Assembly (NCBI GenBank): GCA_004020875.1
Contig: SAPZ01000010.1
Location: 156,371 to 220,370, forward strand
Reading direction: 5' to 3'
DNA from: Mesorhizobium sp.
Lineage (GTDB): Bacteria > Pseudomonadota > Alphaproteobacteria > Rhizobiales > Rhizobiaceae
Length of the DNA stretch: 64,000 nucleotides
In this document: piece by piece, positions 17,045 through 25,278 of the stretch
Layout of the letters: each line of letters opens with the position of its first letter
Numbering within the stretch: position 1 is the stretch's first letter
The notes under the pieces: model-generated
Database searches by the model: none
The model's input: the letters and a program-made list of their open reading frames with translations, nothing else
Told to the model about the DNA's origin: nothing
Program-made: the position numbers and the translations under genes

Positions 17045-17911
17045 TCAACCCCACGGCTTGCCCATCAGCCCGTTGGGGCGGACCGACAGGAACACCATCA
17101 GGGCGGCGAAGATGACGAGGTAGGTGACATCGCCATATTCGCGCAGCACGGTGAGGCCGACCGACTCCATCATGCCGAGGATGAAGCCCCCGGCGATCGC
17201 TCCGCCGACGACGCCGGCGCCGCCGATCATCACCATCAGGAAGGCCTTGATCGAGATCGGCCCGCCGATGCCGGAATTGACGCCGGTGATGGTGACCAGC
17301 AGCCCGCCGACGATACCCGCGAGCATGGCGCCCATGGCGAAGCCGATCATGGAATAGCGGTCGACCCTGACACCCATCAGCTGGGCGGCGACGCGGTCCT
17401 GGGCGAGCGCGCGCATGGCGCGGCCGACCCGGCTGTACTGCATGTAGAGCACGAAGGCGGCGATGAAGACGATCGCCAGCGCGCCGACGACGATGCGATC
17501 GTAAGGCATGATGATGCCGACGTCGTTGAAGACGCCCTTGACGATCTTGGGAACGCCGCGCTGCTTTTCGCCGAACAGGAGCAGGATGACGGCGTCGAAG
17601 AAGAAGGCCGTCGCGGCGGCCAGCAGCATGGTGCTTTCCTCGCGGTGGCTGCGCCGGATGACGGTGCGGAAGAGAAATTTCTCCATCAGCGCGCCGATGA
17701 CGGCGAGCGTGATGCCGGAGGCAAGCAGCGCGACTACGAAAGGCAGGCCGAGCTGGCCGTAGACCGTGTAGGTGATGAACCCGCCCAGCACATACATCTG
17801 GCCGTGGGCGAAATTGAGCACGTTCATCAGGGCGAAGATCAAGGTGAGCCCCAGCGCGATCAGCGCATATTGGGCACCGAGATACAATCCGTTGGCGATG
17901 ACCTGTTCCAT
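17045..17911 (-). CDS. livH: branched-chain-type ABC permease (LivH)
   Basis: 288-residue inner-membrane permease. MEQVIANGLYLGAQYALIALGLTLIFALMNVLNFAHGQMYVLGGF is the unmistakable LivH start, and the cytoplasmic loop has GRAMRALAQDRVAAQLMGV. About eight membrane spans are predicted by hydrophobicity. It follows the binding-protein gene after a 77-bp gap, and all of the transporter is co-oriented. Confidence 0.92.
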   Translation of the reverse strand: MEQVIANGLYLGAQYALIALGLTLIFALMNVLNFAHGQMYVLGGFITYTVYGQLGLPFVVALLASGITLAVIGALMEKFLFRTVIRRSHREESTMLLAAATAFFFDAVILLLFGEKQRGVPKIVKGVFNDVGIIMPYDRIVVGALAIVFIAAFVLYMQYSRVGRAMRALAQDRVAAQLMGVRVDRYSMIGFAMGAMLAGIVGGLLVTITGVNSGIGGPISIKAFLMVMIGGAGVVGGAIAGGFILGMMESVGLTVLREYGDVTYLVIFAALMVFLSVRPNGLMGKPWG

Positions 17912-17988
17912 GGATACCTTCGATCTTCCGCAGGGTCCGGCCTATCGGACCCCGCGGCGAGCTGGAGGAAGTGACGCCCGAAGGTACG

Positions 17989-19191
17989 CTAGTCGACGGA
18001 GCCGACGAACAAGGTCTGGAAAGCGCCGTCCTTGTATTCGTTGACCACCATCGGCACCGAAAGCTGGCGCTTCTGGCCGAAGGACGTCGTGCCGACATAG
18101 CTGAGCTTCGCGTCGCCCTTGAGGAAGGGATTGGGCGCGGTGAAGGTGTCCATGGTCTTCTTGAATTCGGCCACGTCGTTGATGGCCGCAGGATTGGCCT
18201 TCAGGGTCTCGATGATGTATTCGAGCGCATAGACCTTGGTGTTGGACTCGTCGTTGTATTCGCCGAACATCTTGGTGTAGCGGGCGACGAATTCCTTCAT
18301 CGCGTCCGAGGCGATCTCCGGCGTTGAGGCGCCGCCGACGGAGATGAAGCCGTTGGCATATTCGCCGGCGCCCTCTTCCAGAACCTTGGCGTCCTGCGCG
18401 GTTTCCGTCGAGATCAGGCCTTCATAACCGAGCTCGCGGGCGGCGCGGATGAGGAGCGGCGCGTTGGCGGGTGCTACGCCCGACAGGACGAGCAGGTCGG
18501 GCTTCAAGGCGACGATCGGCGTCAGCACCGGGGTGAAGTCGCGAGTGTCGTTCTGGTAGGTGTCGTTCTGGGCGACGACTTCCAGCCCGAGCGCCTTTGC
18601 CGCTTCGACACCGCTGTCGCGCTGGCTGAGCGGATCGGATTCATTTGCCGCGACAAAGGCGATCTTCTTCACACCCTTGTTTTCCTTGAGGTATTTGTAG
18701 ATCGCCGGACCGGACTGGTAGTTGGCGATCATGCCGAGCACGGCATTGGAGGCCGGCTTCTGGTAGAGCGCCTTGGGGAAGGCATAGGGAAAATAGATGA
18801 TGCCGTTGGCCTCGGCGACGGGGCGCACCGCGGCGGCACCGTCATCGACATTCGGGCCGACGACATAGTGGACACCTTCCTGCGCCATCTTCTCCATGCC
18901 GGCAATGGCGCGCTTGGGGTCCTTCTGGTCGTCGAAGGTGACGATGTTGATGTTGTAGGTGTCGTTGCCGATCTTGACACCACCGGTCTCGTTGATCCAG
19001 GCGGCGCGGGTCTGCATCGAGCGCACGTTCGAGGTGCCCCAGGCGGCGGCCGGACCGCTGGTGACCCCGACAAAGCCGATTTTCAGTTCCTTGTTTTCAG
19101 CCTGAGCATAGGAAATGCCGACTGCGGCAATTGCCAGGGTCGAGACGGCGCCGAGCGCCATGGATTTCAGAGTGGAGCGACGGTTGATCAT
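17989..19191 (-). CDS. Peripla_BP_6-type substrate-binding protein
   Basis: Periplasmic binding protein of 400 residues. The signal peptide covers about 1-31 (NRRSTLKSMALGAVSTLAIAAVGISYAQAE). The mature part opens LKIGFVGVTSGPAAAWG, the leucine/amide-binding type I fold, and includes KKIAFVAANESD and VVAQNDTYQNDTRDFTPVL. It is the first gene of the operon, so its level is expected to exceed that of the permeases. Binding specificity is not readable. Confidence 0.9.
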   Translation of the reverse strand: MINRRSTLKSMALGAVSTLAIAAVGISYAQAENKELKIGFVGVTSGPAAAWGTSNVRSMQTRAAWINETGGVKIGNDTYNINIVTFDDQKDPKRAIAGMEKMAQEGVHYVVGPNVDDGAAAVRPVAEANGIIYFPYAFPKALYQKPASNAVLGMIANYQSGPAIYKYLKENKGVKKIAFVAANESDPLSQRDSGVEAAKALGLEVVAQNDTYQNDTRDFTPVLTPIVALKPDLLVLSGVAPANAPLLIRAARELGYEGLISTETAQDAKVLEEGAGEYANGFISVGGASTPEIASDAMKEFVARYTKMFGEYNDESNTKVYALEYIIETLKANPAAINDVAEFKKTMDTFTAPNPFLKGDAKLSYVGTTSFGQKRQLSVPMVVNEYKDGAFQTLFVGSVD

Positions 19192-19295
19192 ATTGGCAGT
19201 TCCCCTTGGTTATCGCGCTTTGTGTTTTGCTCATAGGCTGCGCGGATAGCATTAAAGGAAACCGGCTACGGGAGATTGTCAACATCTTTCTAGAT

Positions 19296-19309
19296 TATTG
19301 TATACAATA
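19296..19309. promoter_or_regulatory. palindromic candidate GntR operator
   Basis: TATTGTATACAATA is a perfect 14-bp palindrome 105 bp upstream of the binding-protein ATG. TTGTATACAA-type sites are typical of FCD-subfamily GntR repressors, and the GntR gene at 12962-13669 is the nearest candidate. The rest of 19192-19488 shows no gene. Confidence 0.6.
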
Positions 19310-19488
19310 TCTTGATCAAATGTGTGCGATGGTCCGCCCACCGTCACGGGATCGGCATTCAAAGCAGGCGCGGGCAAGGCCAGGCCAACGACAGCCCTCC
19401 GGCGATTCCGATAGGTTCGCGGGATCATCAACGCAAATGTAGCCGAGGCTTATAGAAACCGAACCTGCCAGGAATGCCCCGAGGAGTC

Positions 19489-19758
19489 CTACTTCCCGCA
19501 ATAGTGATCGCTGATGTCGTTCACCGCATTCGCGTCCGGTCCGACGCGGTGATAAGCGCATGCGCCCGCCGCCGTGTTGGTCATCTGCTGGTCGTAGTAG
19601 CGCGGACCGCCGAATAGCGTCTCGATGATGTCGTCGCTGGCCGGGACATAACGCTCGTGTTCGGTGACGCGGTGGCGGTGTTCGCCGGCGGCTACCGGGC
19701 CGGACATCGCGACCGCCGCGGCAAGCGTGAGCGCAGCGACTGCAAAATGTTTCGTCAT
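19489..19758 (-). CDS. small secreted protein of unknown function
   Basis: 89 residues with a clear Sec signal (MTKHFAVAALTLAAAVAMSGPVAAGE; cleavage near VAAG/E). The mature part of about 64 residues is charged and His-rich at its start (EHRHRVTEHERYVP) and has two Cys (GACAYH, HYCGK) that could form a disulphide in the periplasm. No family is recognised. The gene stands alone, divergent from the HAL-like gene. Confidence 0.65.
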   Translation of the reverse strand: MTKHFAVAALTLAAAVAMSGPVAAGEHRHRVTEHERYVPASDDIIETLFGGPRYYDQQMTNTAAGACAYHRVGPDANAVNDISDHYCGK

Positions 19759-19960
19759 GTCAGCGACCTTCTGGCAATTTGAATCCGCAGCATATCCAAA
19801 ATCGCCAGCAGAGCAAAAGTTCCCATGGCTGCTTTCCTCCCGGCCAATTTAGGAAAGGTAACGGCAATCGCGACGGCGGATTTTCGACAATTGCTGGCGC
19901 CTGTGCCGGATATCCTGCATTCATTCCGCCATCATTCCCGGAGGCCCAAGGAATAGCCCG

Positions 19961-21457
19961 ATGACAGCCAGAGTGATCGTCCTCGACGCCAAGCCGCTCA
20001 GCACGGAAGATGTCGCCGAGATCGCGCGGCGTAGTGCCCGGCTTGTGCTCGGCGAGGAAGCCATGCGCCGCATCCGCGCCAGCCGCGCCCTGATCGAGCA
20101 TCTTACCCAGCTCGGCAAGCCGCTCTATGGCGTCACCACCGGGCTCGGCGCTTGTGTCGACACGCCGCTCGCGGAAGCCGACCTAATCGCCTTCCAGCAC
20201 AGCGTGCCGCTCAGCCACTCCATGGGCGCCGGCCCATCGCTGCCGACCGACGCGGTGCGGGCGCTGATGGTCGCGCGCATCTGCGGCATGGCCGCGGGCG
20301 GCACGGGCACTTCCGAAGGTGTCGTGCTCGGCCTGCTCCTCGCGCTCAACGCAGGCGTCCATCCCGTGATCCCTTCCTGGGGCTCGGTGGGCGCCGCGGA
20401 TCTCGCGCCGCTCGGCCATCTGGCGCGGGCGCTGCGCGGCGACGGCGAGAGCGAGTATCAAGGCAGGATCATGCCGTCGGCCGAGGCGCTCAAGCTCGCT
20501 GGGCTCGAACCGCTCGACCTGCGCGAGAAGGACGGCCACGCCATTATCGTCGCCAACAGCCTTTCGACCGGTACGGCATGCCTGGCGCTGGAAGAGGTCG
20601 CTTGCCTGATCGACTGGTCGCTGGCGGCCATCGCTCTCAACTACGAAGCGTTCCGGGCATCGCTCAAGGCCATCGAAGAGGACGCGCTGGCGGCGCGGCC
20701 GGCCTTCGGCCAGTGCGAGATCGGCGCGCGGCTGCGAGCCGAGCTTTCCGGCAGCGGGCTGTGGCAGGACAACGCCGCGCGGCGGCTGCAGGATCCGCTG
20801 AGCTTCCGCTGCGCGCCGCAGGTTTGGGGCGGCCTGCTCCATGCCTATGAGCGGGCGAAGCTCGCGACCGAGATCGAGCTTGGCCATTCCGGCGACAATC
20901 CGGTCATCCTGCCCGAGGCCGGGCGCGTCGTCTCCAACGGCAATTTCGACCTCACCGCCTTCACGCTGACCTGGGAAAATCTCGGCCAGGCGCTCGCGCA
21001 TTGCGCGGTCGGCACCGCCAACCGCTCGATGAAGCTGATGTCGCCGATCGTGGCGGAGCTGCCGCGCTTCCTTTCGGCCAGGGGCGGCAGCCGCCAGGGC
21101 TATGCGGAGTTGCAGAAGCCGGTCGCCGCGCTCGAAGCCGAGATCCGCCATCTTGCCAATCCGATGTCGCTCAGCCCTTTGGCCATTTCGGACGGCGTCG
21201 AGGACCAGTCGTCGATGGCGCCGCGCGTGGTGGCCAAGACGGCAGGGATCATCGAGCGGTTGCGTTACCTGGTGGCGATGGAACTGATCTTCGCCGCCAC
21301 CGGCGTCGAGTTGCGCGGCGTCCTGGACTCGATGGGCGAAGGCCCGCGGCGCAGTTATCAAGCCGTGCGAGAGCTCGTCGCCCCGCTCGACGACGACCGC
21401 GAGATGAGCGCCGACATGGCCCGCGTCGCGCGCATGGTGGCGGGACCGCGCCTGTGA
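19961..21457 (+). CDS. HAL/PAL-family ammonia-lyase homologue lacking the MIO triad
   Basis: 498 residues, full length for the histidine/phenylalanine ammonia-lyase family. Kept residues in HAL contexts are Tyr56 (LYGVTTGLG), His86 (PLSHSMG), Asn199, Gln277 and Arg283 (LQDPLSFRCAPQ), and Glu414 (GVEDQSSM). The segment that should read GSVGASGDLAPL reads GSVGAADLAPL (141-151). One residue is missing and the Ser is gone, so the MIO electrophile cannot form. The Tyr usually after QDP is Leu280, the His of EDH is Gln416, and SNGNFH has Asp330. It may be an elimination lyase that works without MIO, as I recall for ergothionase. It stands alone. Confidence 0.9.
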   Translation: MTARVIVLDAKPLSTEDVAEIARRSARLVLGEEAMRRIRASRALIEHLTQLGKPLYGVTTGLGACVDTPLAEADLIAFQHSVPLSHSMGAGPSLPTDAVRALMVARICGMAAGGTGTSEGVVLGLLLALNAGVHPVIPSWGSVGAADLAPLGHLARALRGDGESEYQGRIMPSAEALKLAGLEPLDLREKDGHAIIVANSLSTGTACLALEEVACLIDWSLAAIALNYEAFRASLKAIEEDALAARPAFGQCEIGARLRAELSGSGLWQDNAARRLQDPLSFRCAPQVWGGLLHAYERAKLATEIELGHSGDNPVILPEAGRVVSNGNFDLTAFTLTWENLGQALAHCAVGTANRSMKLMSPIVAELPRFLSARGGSRQGYAELQKPVAALEAEIRHLANPMSLSPLAISDGVEDQSSMAPRVVAKTAGIIERLRYLVAMELIFAATGVELRGVLDSMGEGPRRSYQAVRELVAPLDDDREMSADMARVARMVAGPRL

Positions 21458-21510
21458 GGTCCGCTATGACCATTGCATCGGTCGGCGCGGACGCTCTCGT
21501 CGGATGCTCG

Positions 21511-22278
21511 TCAGTGGTAGTAGATGCCGCCGTCGACGTTGAGCGCCTGGCCGGTGACGAAGGCCGAGAGATCCGAGGCGAAGAACAGCACCGGGCCGAC
21601 GATGTCTTCCGGCGCGCCGAGGCGCTTCAGCGCGGCGACGTCCTCCCAATGGCGGATCGCCGCTTCGCTGCCCAGATTGTTCTTGCCCATCTCGGTCAGG
21701 ATGATGCCGGGGCAGATCGCGTTGACGGTGACGCCATCCATGCCGACCTCCTGCGCCAATACGCGGGTGAGCGTGATCACCACCGCCTTGGTGGCGGCGT
21801 AGTGGCCTTGCGTCGGCACACCCTGGCGGCCGGCGATGGAGGCGATGTTGATCACCCGGCCTGACTTCCTGGCGCGCATATGCGGCAGCACCGCCTGGCA
21901 CATCATCAGCACGCCCTTGGCGTTGACGTCGAAATGCGCATCCCAATTGGCCTCGTCCAGATCCTGCAGCAGGCTGGGCCTCAGGATGCCGGCATTGTTA
22001 ACCAGCACGTCGATGCTGCCGGCAGCCTTGAGCAGTGCCTGCGCGGTCGCCTCGATGTCTTTCTTCTTGCTTACGTCCATCGTATAGACATAGGCCTTGC
22101 GGCCGGCCGCCTCGATCTCGCCCTTGGTCACGTCGAGCTCCGCCGCCTGCGACGGCAGATCGGTGACGGCGACATCGAAGCCCGCTTCCGCGAGCCCCTT
22201 CGCGAGCGCCCTGCCGATGCCGCGGCTGGCGCCGGTGACGAGAGCCGTCTTGCCCTTGGCCTCAGGAAGAATGGTCAT
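21511..22278 (-). CDS. SDR family NAD(P)-dependent oxidoreductase
   Basis: 255-residue classical SDR: TGASRGIG (15-22), NNAG (about 93-96), and catalytic Ser and Tyr in NIASIAGRQGVPTQGHYAATKAVV (YxxxK with Tyr and Lys). The C-terminal VTGQALNVDGGIYYH is the usual cofactor/substrate lid. It is the last gene of the sugar operon and overlaps the PfkB kinase by 4 bp. It probably oxidises a polyol or hydroxy-acid intermediate. Redox partner and substrate not identified. Confidence 0.92.
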   Translation of the reverse strand: MTILPEAKGKTALVTGASRGIGRALAKGLAEAGFDVAVTDLPSQAAELDVTKGEIEAAGRKAYVYTMDVSKKKDIEATAQALLKAAGSIDVLVNNAGILRPSLLQDLDEANWDAHFDVNAKGVLMMCQAVLPHMRARKSGRVINIASIAGRQGVPTQGHYAATKAVVITLTRVLAQEVGMDGVTVNAICPGIILTEMGKNNLGSEAAIRHWEDVAALKRLGAPEDIVGPVLFFASDLSAFVTGQALNVDGGIYYH

Positions 22279-23240
22279 GCTGCTTCCACCTTTGATGTCT
22301 TGACCGGAAGCGCGTTCATCGCCGCGACCGTGTCGTCGAATGAAACGAGTTTGCCGTCGGAGCCGAGCCCCATCGCCACCTTGGCGGCGACCGCGCTGGC
22401 AAAGCGCGCGGACTGTTTCAGGTCCCAGCCCTTGATGATGCCGACGATGATGCCGGCGGTGAAGGAATCGCCGCAGCCCGTGGTGTCGAAGACCTCGACC
22501 TCGAAGGCGGGCAGATGGAAATCCTCGCCATGCTCGGGCGAGACGTAGACGCCGCCGGCGCCGAGGGTGATGATGCAGTTCTTCACGCCCCTCGCCTTGA
22601 AGAAGGCGGCGACGCGGGCCGGATCGCGGTCATGCGCCATCTCGCCGGCTTCGTCGATGCTGGGCACGAAATAGTCGATGTAGGGAAGGCATGGTTCGAC
22701 CAGCTTCCAGGTCTCCGGCTTCGCCTGGATGAGGTCGAAGGTGGTGATACGGCCAAGCGCCTTGGCGCGCTTCAGCAGTCTGACCGTCGGCTCGCCGTCG
22801 AAGCGCTTCAGCAGGCCGGTGCCGCCGACATGGACGACGGTCGCGTCGAGCGCGGCGTCGAGATCGGCATCGGCGACGTCGAACAAGGTAGCGGTGCCCG
22901 GCACATGCAAGGCGGGACGTTCGCCGTTCGGCCGCACCGGCAAAATGGTGGACGAGGTCTGGACGCTGCCGTCGCGACGCACGAGGCTCGTCTCCAGACC
23001 GTATCTCTTCAGCTTGGCGAGAAACCAGTCGCCCATGTCGTCGGTGCCGAGGGTGGTGACGGCGCGCGTCTTGAGGCCGAGGATGGCGCAGTCCATGCCG
23101 GTGGCGCCGGCCGTGCCGGCGACGGTCATGCGGATCTCCTCGATATAGTCGGCGCGGCCGCCTTCCGGAATGCGCGAGACCGGCCGTCCGAGGATATCGA
23201 GGACGTAGAAGCCGATCGAGCTGACGTCGAATTGGGGCAT
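22275..23240 (-). CDS. PfkB/ribokinase-family carbohydrate kinase
   Basis: 321-residue sugar kinase. The ATG at 23240 opens MPQFDVSSIGFYVLDILGRP; the upstream frame is discarded as out of the protein family. PfkB signature 1 is TVAGTAGATGMD (39-50). Signature 2 is DTTGCGDSFTAG, with Asp258 as the likely catalytic base. It overlaps the SDR by 4 bp and follows a permease gene. It would phosphorylate the imported sugar or a sugar-acid intermediate before aldol cleavage. Confidence 0.9.
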   Translation of the reverse strand: MPQFDVSSIGFYVLDILGRPVSRIPEGGRADYIEEIRMTVAGTAGATGMDCAILGLKTRAVTTLGTDDMGDWFLAKLKRYGLETSLVRRDGSVQTSSTILPVRPNGERPALHVPGTATLFDVADADLDAALDATVVHVGGTGLLKRFDGEPTVRLLKRAKALGRITTFDLIQAKPETWKLVEPCLPYIDYFVPSIDEAGEMAHDRDPARVAAFFKARGVKNCIITLGAGGVYVSPEHGEDFHLPAFEVEVFDTTGCGDSFTAGIIVGIIKGWDLKQSARFASAVAAKVAMGLGSDGKLVSFDDTVAAMNALPVKTSKVEAA

Positions 23241-23260
23241 GGGTAAGAGACCTTTTGAAC

Positions 23261-24250
23261 TCAATGGGCGGCGCGGCGCAGGCCGAAGCTCGCGGCCAGC
23301 ACCAGGAAGACCAGCACGCCGATGCCGACCTGCTGCCAGTAGAAATTCCAGCCGACGAGCAGCAGCCCGTTCTTGACGATGGCGAGCAGCAGCACGCCGA
23401 GCAGCGTGCCAATGACCGAGGGCTTGCGCTCGCGACTGAGCGTCGTGCCGATGAAGGTGGCGCCGATGGCGTCGAGCAGGAAGGCGTTGCCGGAGAGCGG
23501 CACGTAGGACTTCACCGTCGCCGACAAGAGGATGCCGGTGACGCCGGCGAGCAGCGCGCACAGCACATGCACCATCGACAATTCGCGCGGCACGCGGATG
23601 CCGGAATACCATGCCACCCCCGGCTGCGCGCCCATCGCCTGGACATAGCGGCCGAAGACCGAGCGATGCAGCAGGAGATGGACCGCGAGCGCCAGGACGA
23701 TCAGCATGATGACCGGCGTCGGTATCCCGAACAGAGCGGTGCGGGCGATGGCATTGAACTGGTCTGCCGCGTAACCGCTCGTGAGGTAGATCGGCTGGCC
23801 GCCGCTGGTGGCGAGCTGCTGCGTGCTCTGGCCGATGAAGAGCACGCCGAGCGTCGCCAGGAAGGGGCTGATGTTGAGCCTGGTGATGAGGATCGCGTTG
23901 AGAATGCCGACGATCAGCGCGGCGCCGAGGCCGCCAGCGACGCCGACCACGCCGCTATAGCCGGCGGCCAAAAGCATGACGAAGATCATGCTTGCCATGT
24001 CGACGGAGACGCCGACCGAGAGATCGATGCCGCCCGAGGAGATGACGATGGTGAGACCCAGCGCCACGATCGCCAGCATGACGACATTGTTGACCAGCAC
24101 GTTGAAGAGGTTGGCCGGTGTCAGGAAAGTCGGGCTCGCAATCGCGAAGAAGATGACGATTGCCGCGAACGCGATGAGCACGCTGTATTTGGCGAGGAAG
24201 CCGCGCACACTCACCTTGGCTGAGTTGTTGTCGTTGGCCGAGACGCTCAT
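23261..24250 (-). CDS. ribose-type ABC sugar permease (RbsC-like), second copy
   Basis: 329-residue inner-membrane permease of the CUT2 type. I chose the ATG at 24250, which overlaps the preceding permease stop by 4 bp. SGGIDLSVGVSVDMASMIF is the CUT2 permease signature, and the C-terminal loop has SGIRVPRELSMVHVLCALLAGVTG. The operon carries two CUT2 permeases, as some transporters of this family do, so the channel is probably a heterodimer. Confidence 0.9.
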   Translation of the reverse strand: MSVSANDNNSAKVSVRGFLAKYSVLIAFAAIVIFFAIASPTFLTPANLFNVLVNNVVMLAIVALGLTIVISSGGIDLSVGVSVDMASMIFVMLLAAGYSGVVGVAGGLGAALIVGILNAILITRLNISPFLATLGVLFIGQSTQQLATSGGQPIYLTSGYAADQFNAIARTALFGIPTPVIMLIVLALAVHLLLHRSVFGRYVQAMGAQPGVAWYSGIRVPRELSMVHVLCALLAGVTGILLSATVKSYVPLSGNAFLLDAIGATFIGTTLSRERKPSVIGTLLGVLLLAIVKNGLLLVGWNFYWQQVGIGVLVFLVLAASFGLRRAAH

Positions 24251-25278
24251 CGCGAACCCTCCGAACCGCGGGCAAAGGATGTGATGGCCACCACCAGCAG
24301 GATCAGCGCGCCCTGCACGCCGTTGACCCAGTAGCTGGAGACGTTGAGCAGCTGGAAGCCGTTCGCGAGCAGGCCGATGAACAGCACGCTGAGCAGCGTG
24401 CCGCCCATGGTCGGCACGAAGCGGCGCGAGAACACAGTGCCGAGCAGTGCCGCGGCCAGCACCGACAGAAGCAGTTCGCCGGAGCCCGGCGTGCTGGCCG
24501 ACAGGCGCGAGACGGTCAGTATGCTCGCCACCGCCGCGCAGAAGCCGCTCAGCACATAGGTGAAGGACACATAAAAGGGCACGCTGATGCCAGCCGCGCG
24601 AGCTGCTTCCGGGTGTCCACCAACGGCGTAGAGCCTCAGGCCAAACGACGTGCCGTGAACAACCACGATCATGATGGCGGAGAAGACGATCAGCGCCCAG
24701 GCGAGCGCGGAGATGCCGAGGAAGCTGCCCGACACCAGCAGGCCGAGCAGCGGGGAGGATGCGCCGACGACCGTGTTCTGGGTGAGCGTGAGTTCCATGC
24801 CGGCCGCGACGTTCAGCACGGCAAGCGTCGCGAGCAGCGGCAGGATGCCAAGGCCGACAACGGCAACAGCGTTGAGCGCCCCGACCGCCATGCCGACAGC
24901 GATGGCCGCTATCACCGAGAGGAAATCGCCATAGCCCATCGACAGAAGCGTGGCGTAGACCGCGGCACAGAGCCCCATATTGGCGGCGATCGAAAGGTCG
25001 ATGCCGCCTTCGGTGACGTTGGAGCCGCCGCCGATGATGACGGCCGTCATGCCATAGGCGAGCACGCCCAGGATCGCCGATTGCTCGACGACGTTGATCA
25101 GGTTGAAGGTCGAGGTGAAGCCCGGCGCGAAGATGACGAAATAAGCCATGATGGCGGCAAAGGCGGCGATCGCGCCAAGCCTCACGACCAAGGCGCCAAA
25201 GCGGCGGCGGGCGCTCTTGGCGGCCGCCTGCTTTTCGTCGGACACGCCGACTTCGGCGTGGAAAACAGTCGCGCTCAT
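24247..25278 (-). CDS. ribose-type ABC sugar permease (RbsC-like), first copy
   Basis: 343-residue CUT2 permease. The ATG at 25278 overlaps the ATPase stop by 4 bp, so I set aside the longer upstream frame. The motif TEGGIDLSIAANMGLCAAVYATL stands in the usual place, as do GGHPEAARAAGISVPFYVSFTYVLSGFCAA and the C-terminal YWVNGVQGALILLVVAI. The two permeases differ clearly in sequence from one another. Confidence 0.9.
   Translation of the reverse strand: MSATVFHAEVGVSDEKQAAAKSARRRFGALVVRLGAIAAFAAIMAYFVIFAPGFTSTFNLINVVEQSAILGVLAYGMTAVIIGGGSNVTEGGIDLSIAANMGLCAAVYATLLSMGYGDFLSVIAAIAVGMAVGALNAVAVVGLGILPLLATLAVLNVAAGMELTLTQNTVVGASSPLLGLLVSGSFLGISALAWALIVFSAIMIVVVHGTSFGLRLYAVGGHPEAARAAGISVPFYVSFTYVLSGFCAAVASILTVSRLSASTPGSGELLLSVLAAALLGTVFSRRFVPTMGGTLLSVLFIGLLANGFQLLNVSSYWVNGVQGALILLVVAITSFARGSEGSR

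Noticed and set aside
20387-20410. Sequencing error as cause of the missing MIO triad
   Set aside because: The frame continues in register with family sequence on both sides; a single-base error would shift it. Only a whole-codon loss fits, so I treat it as real.
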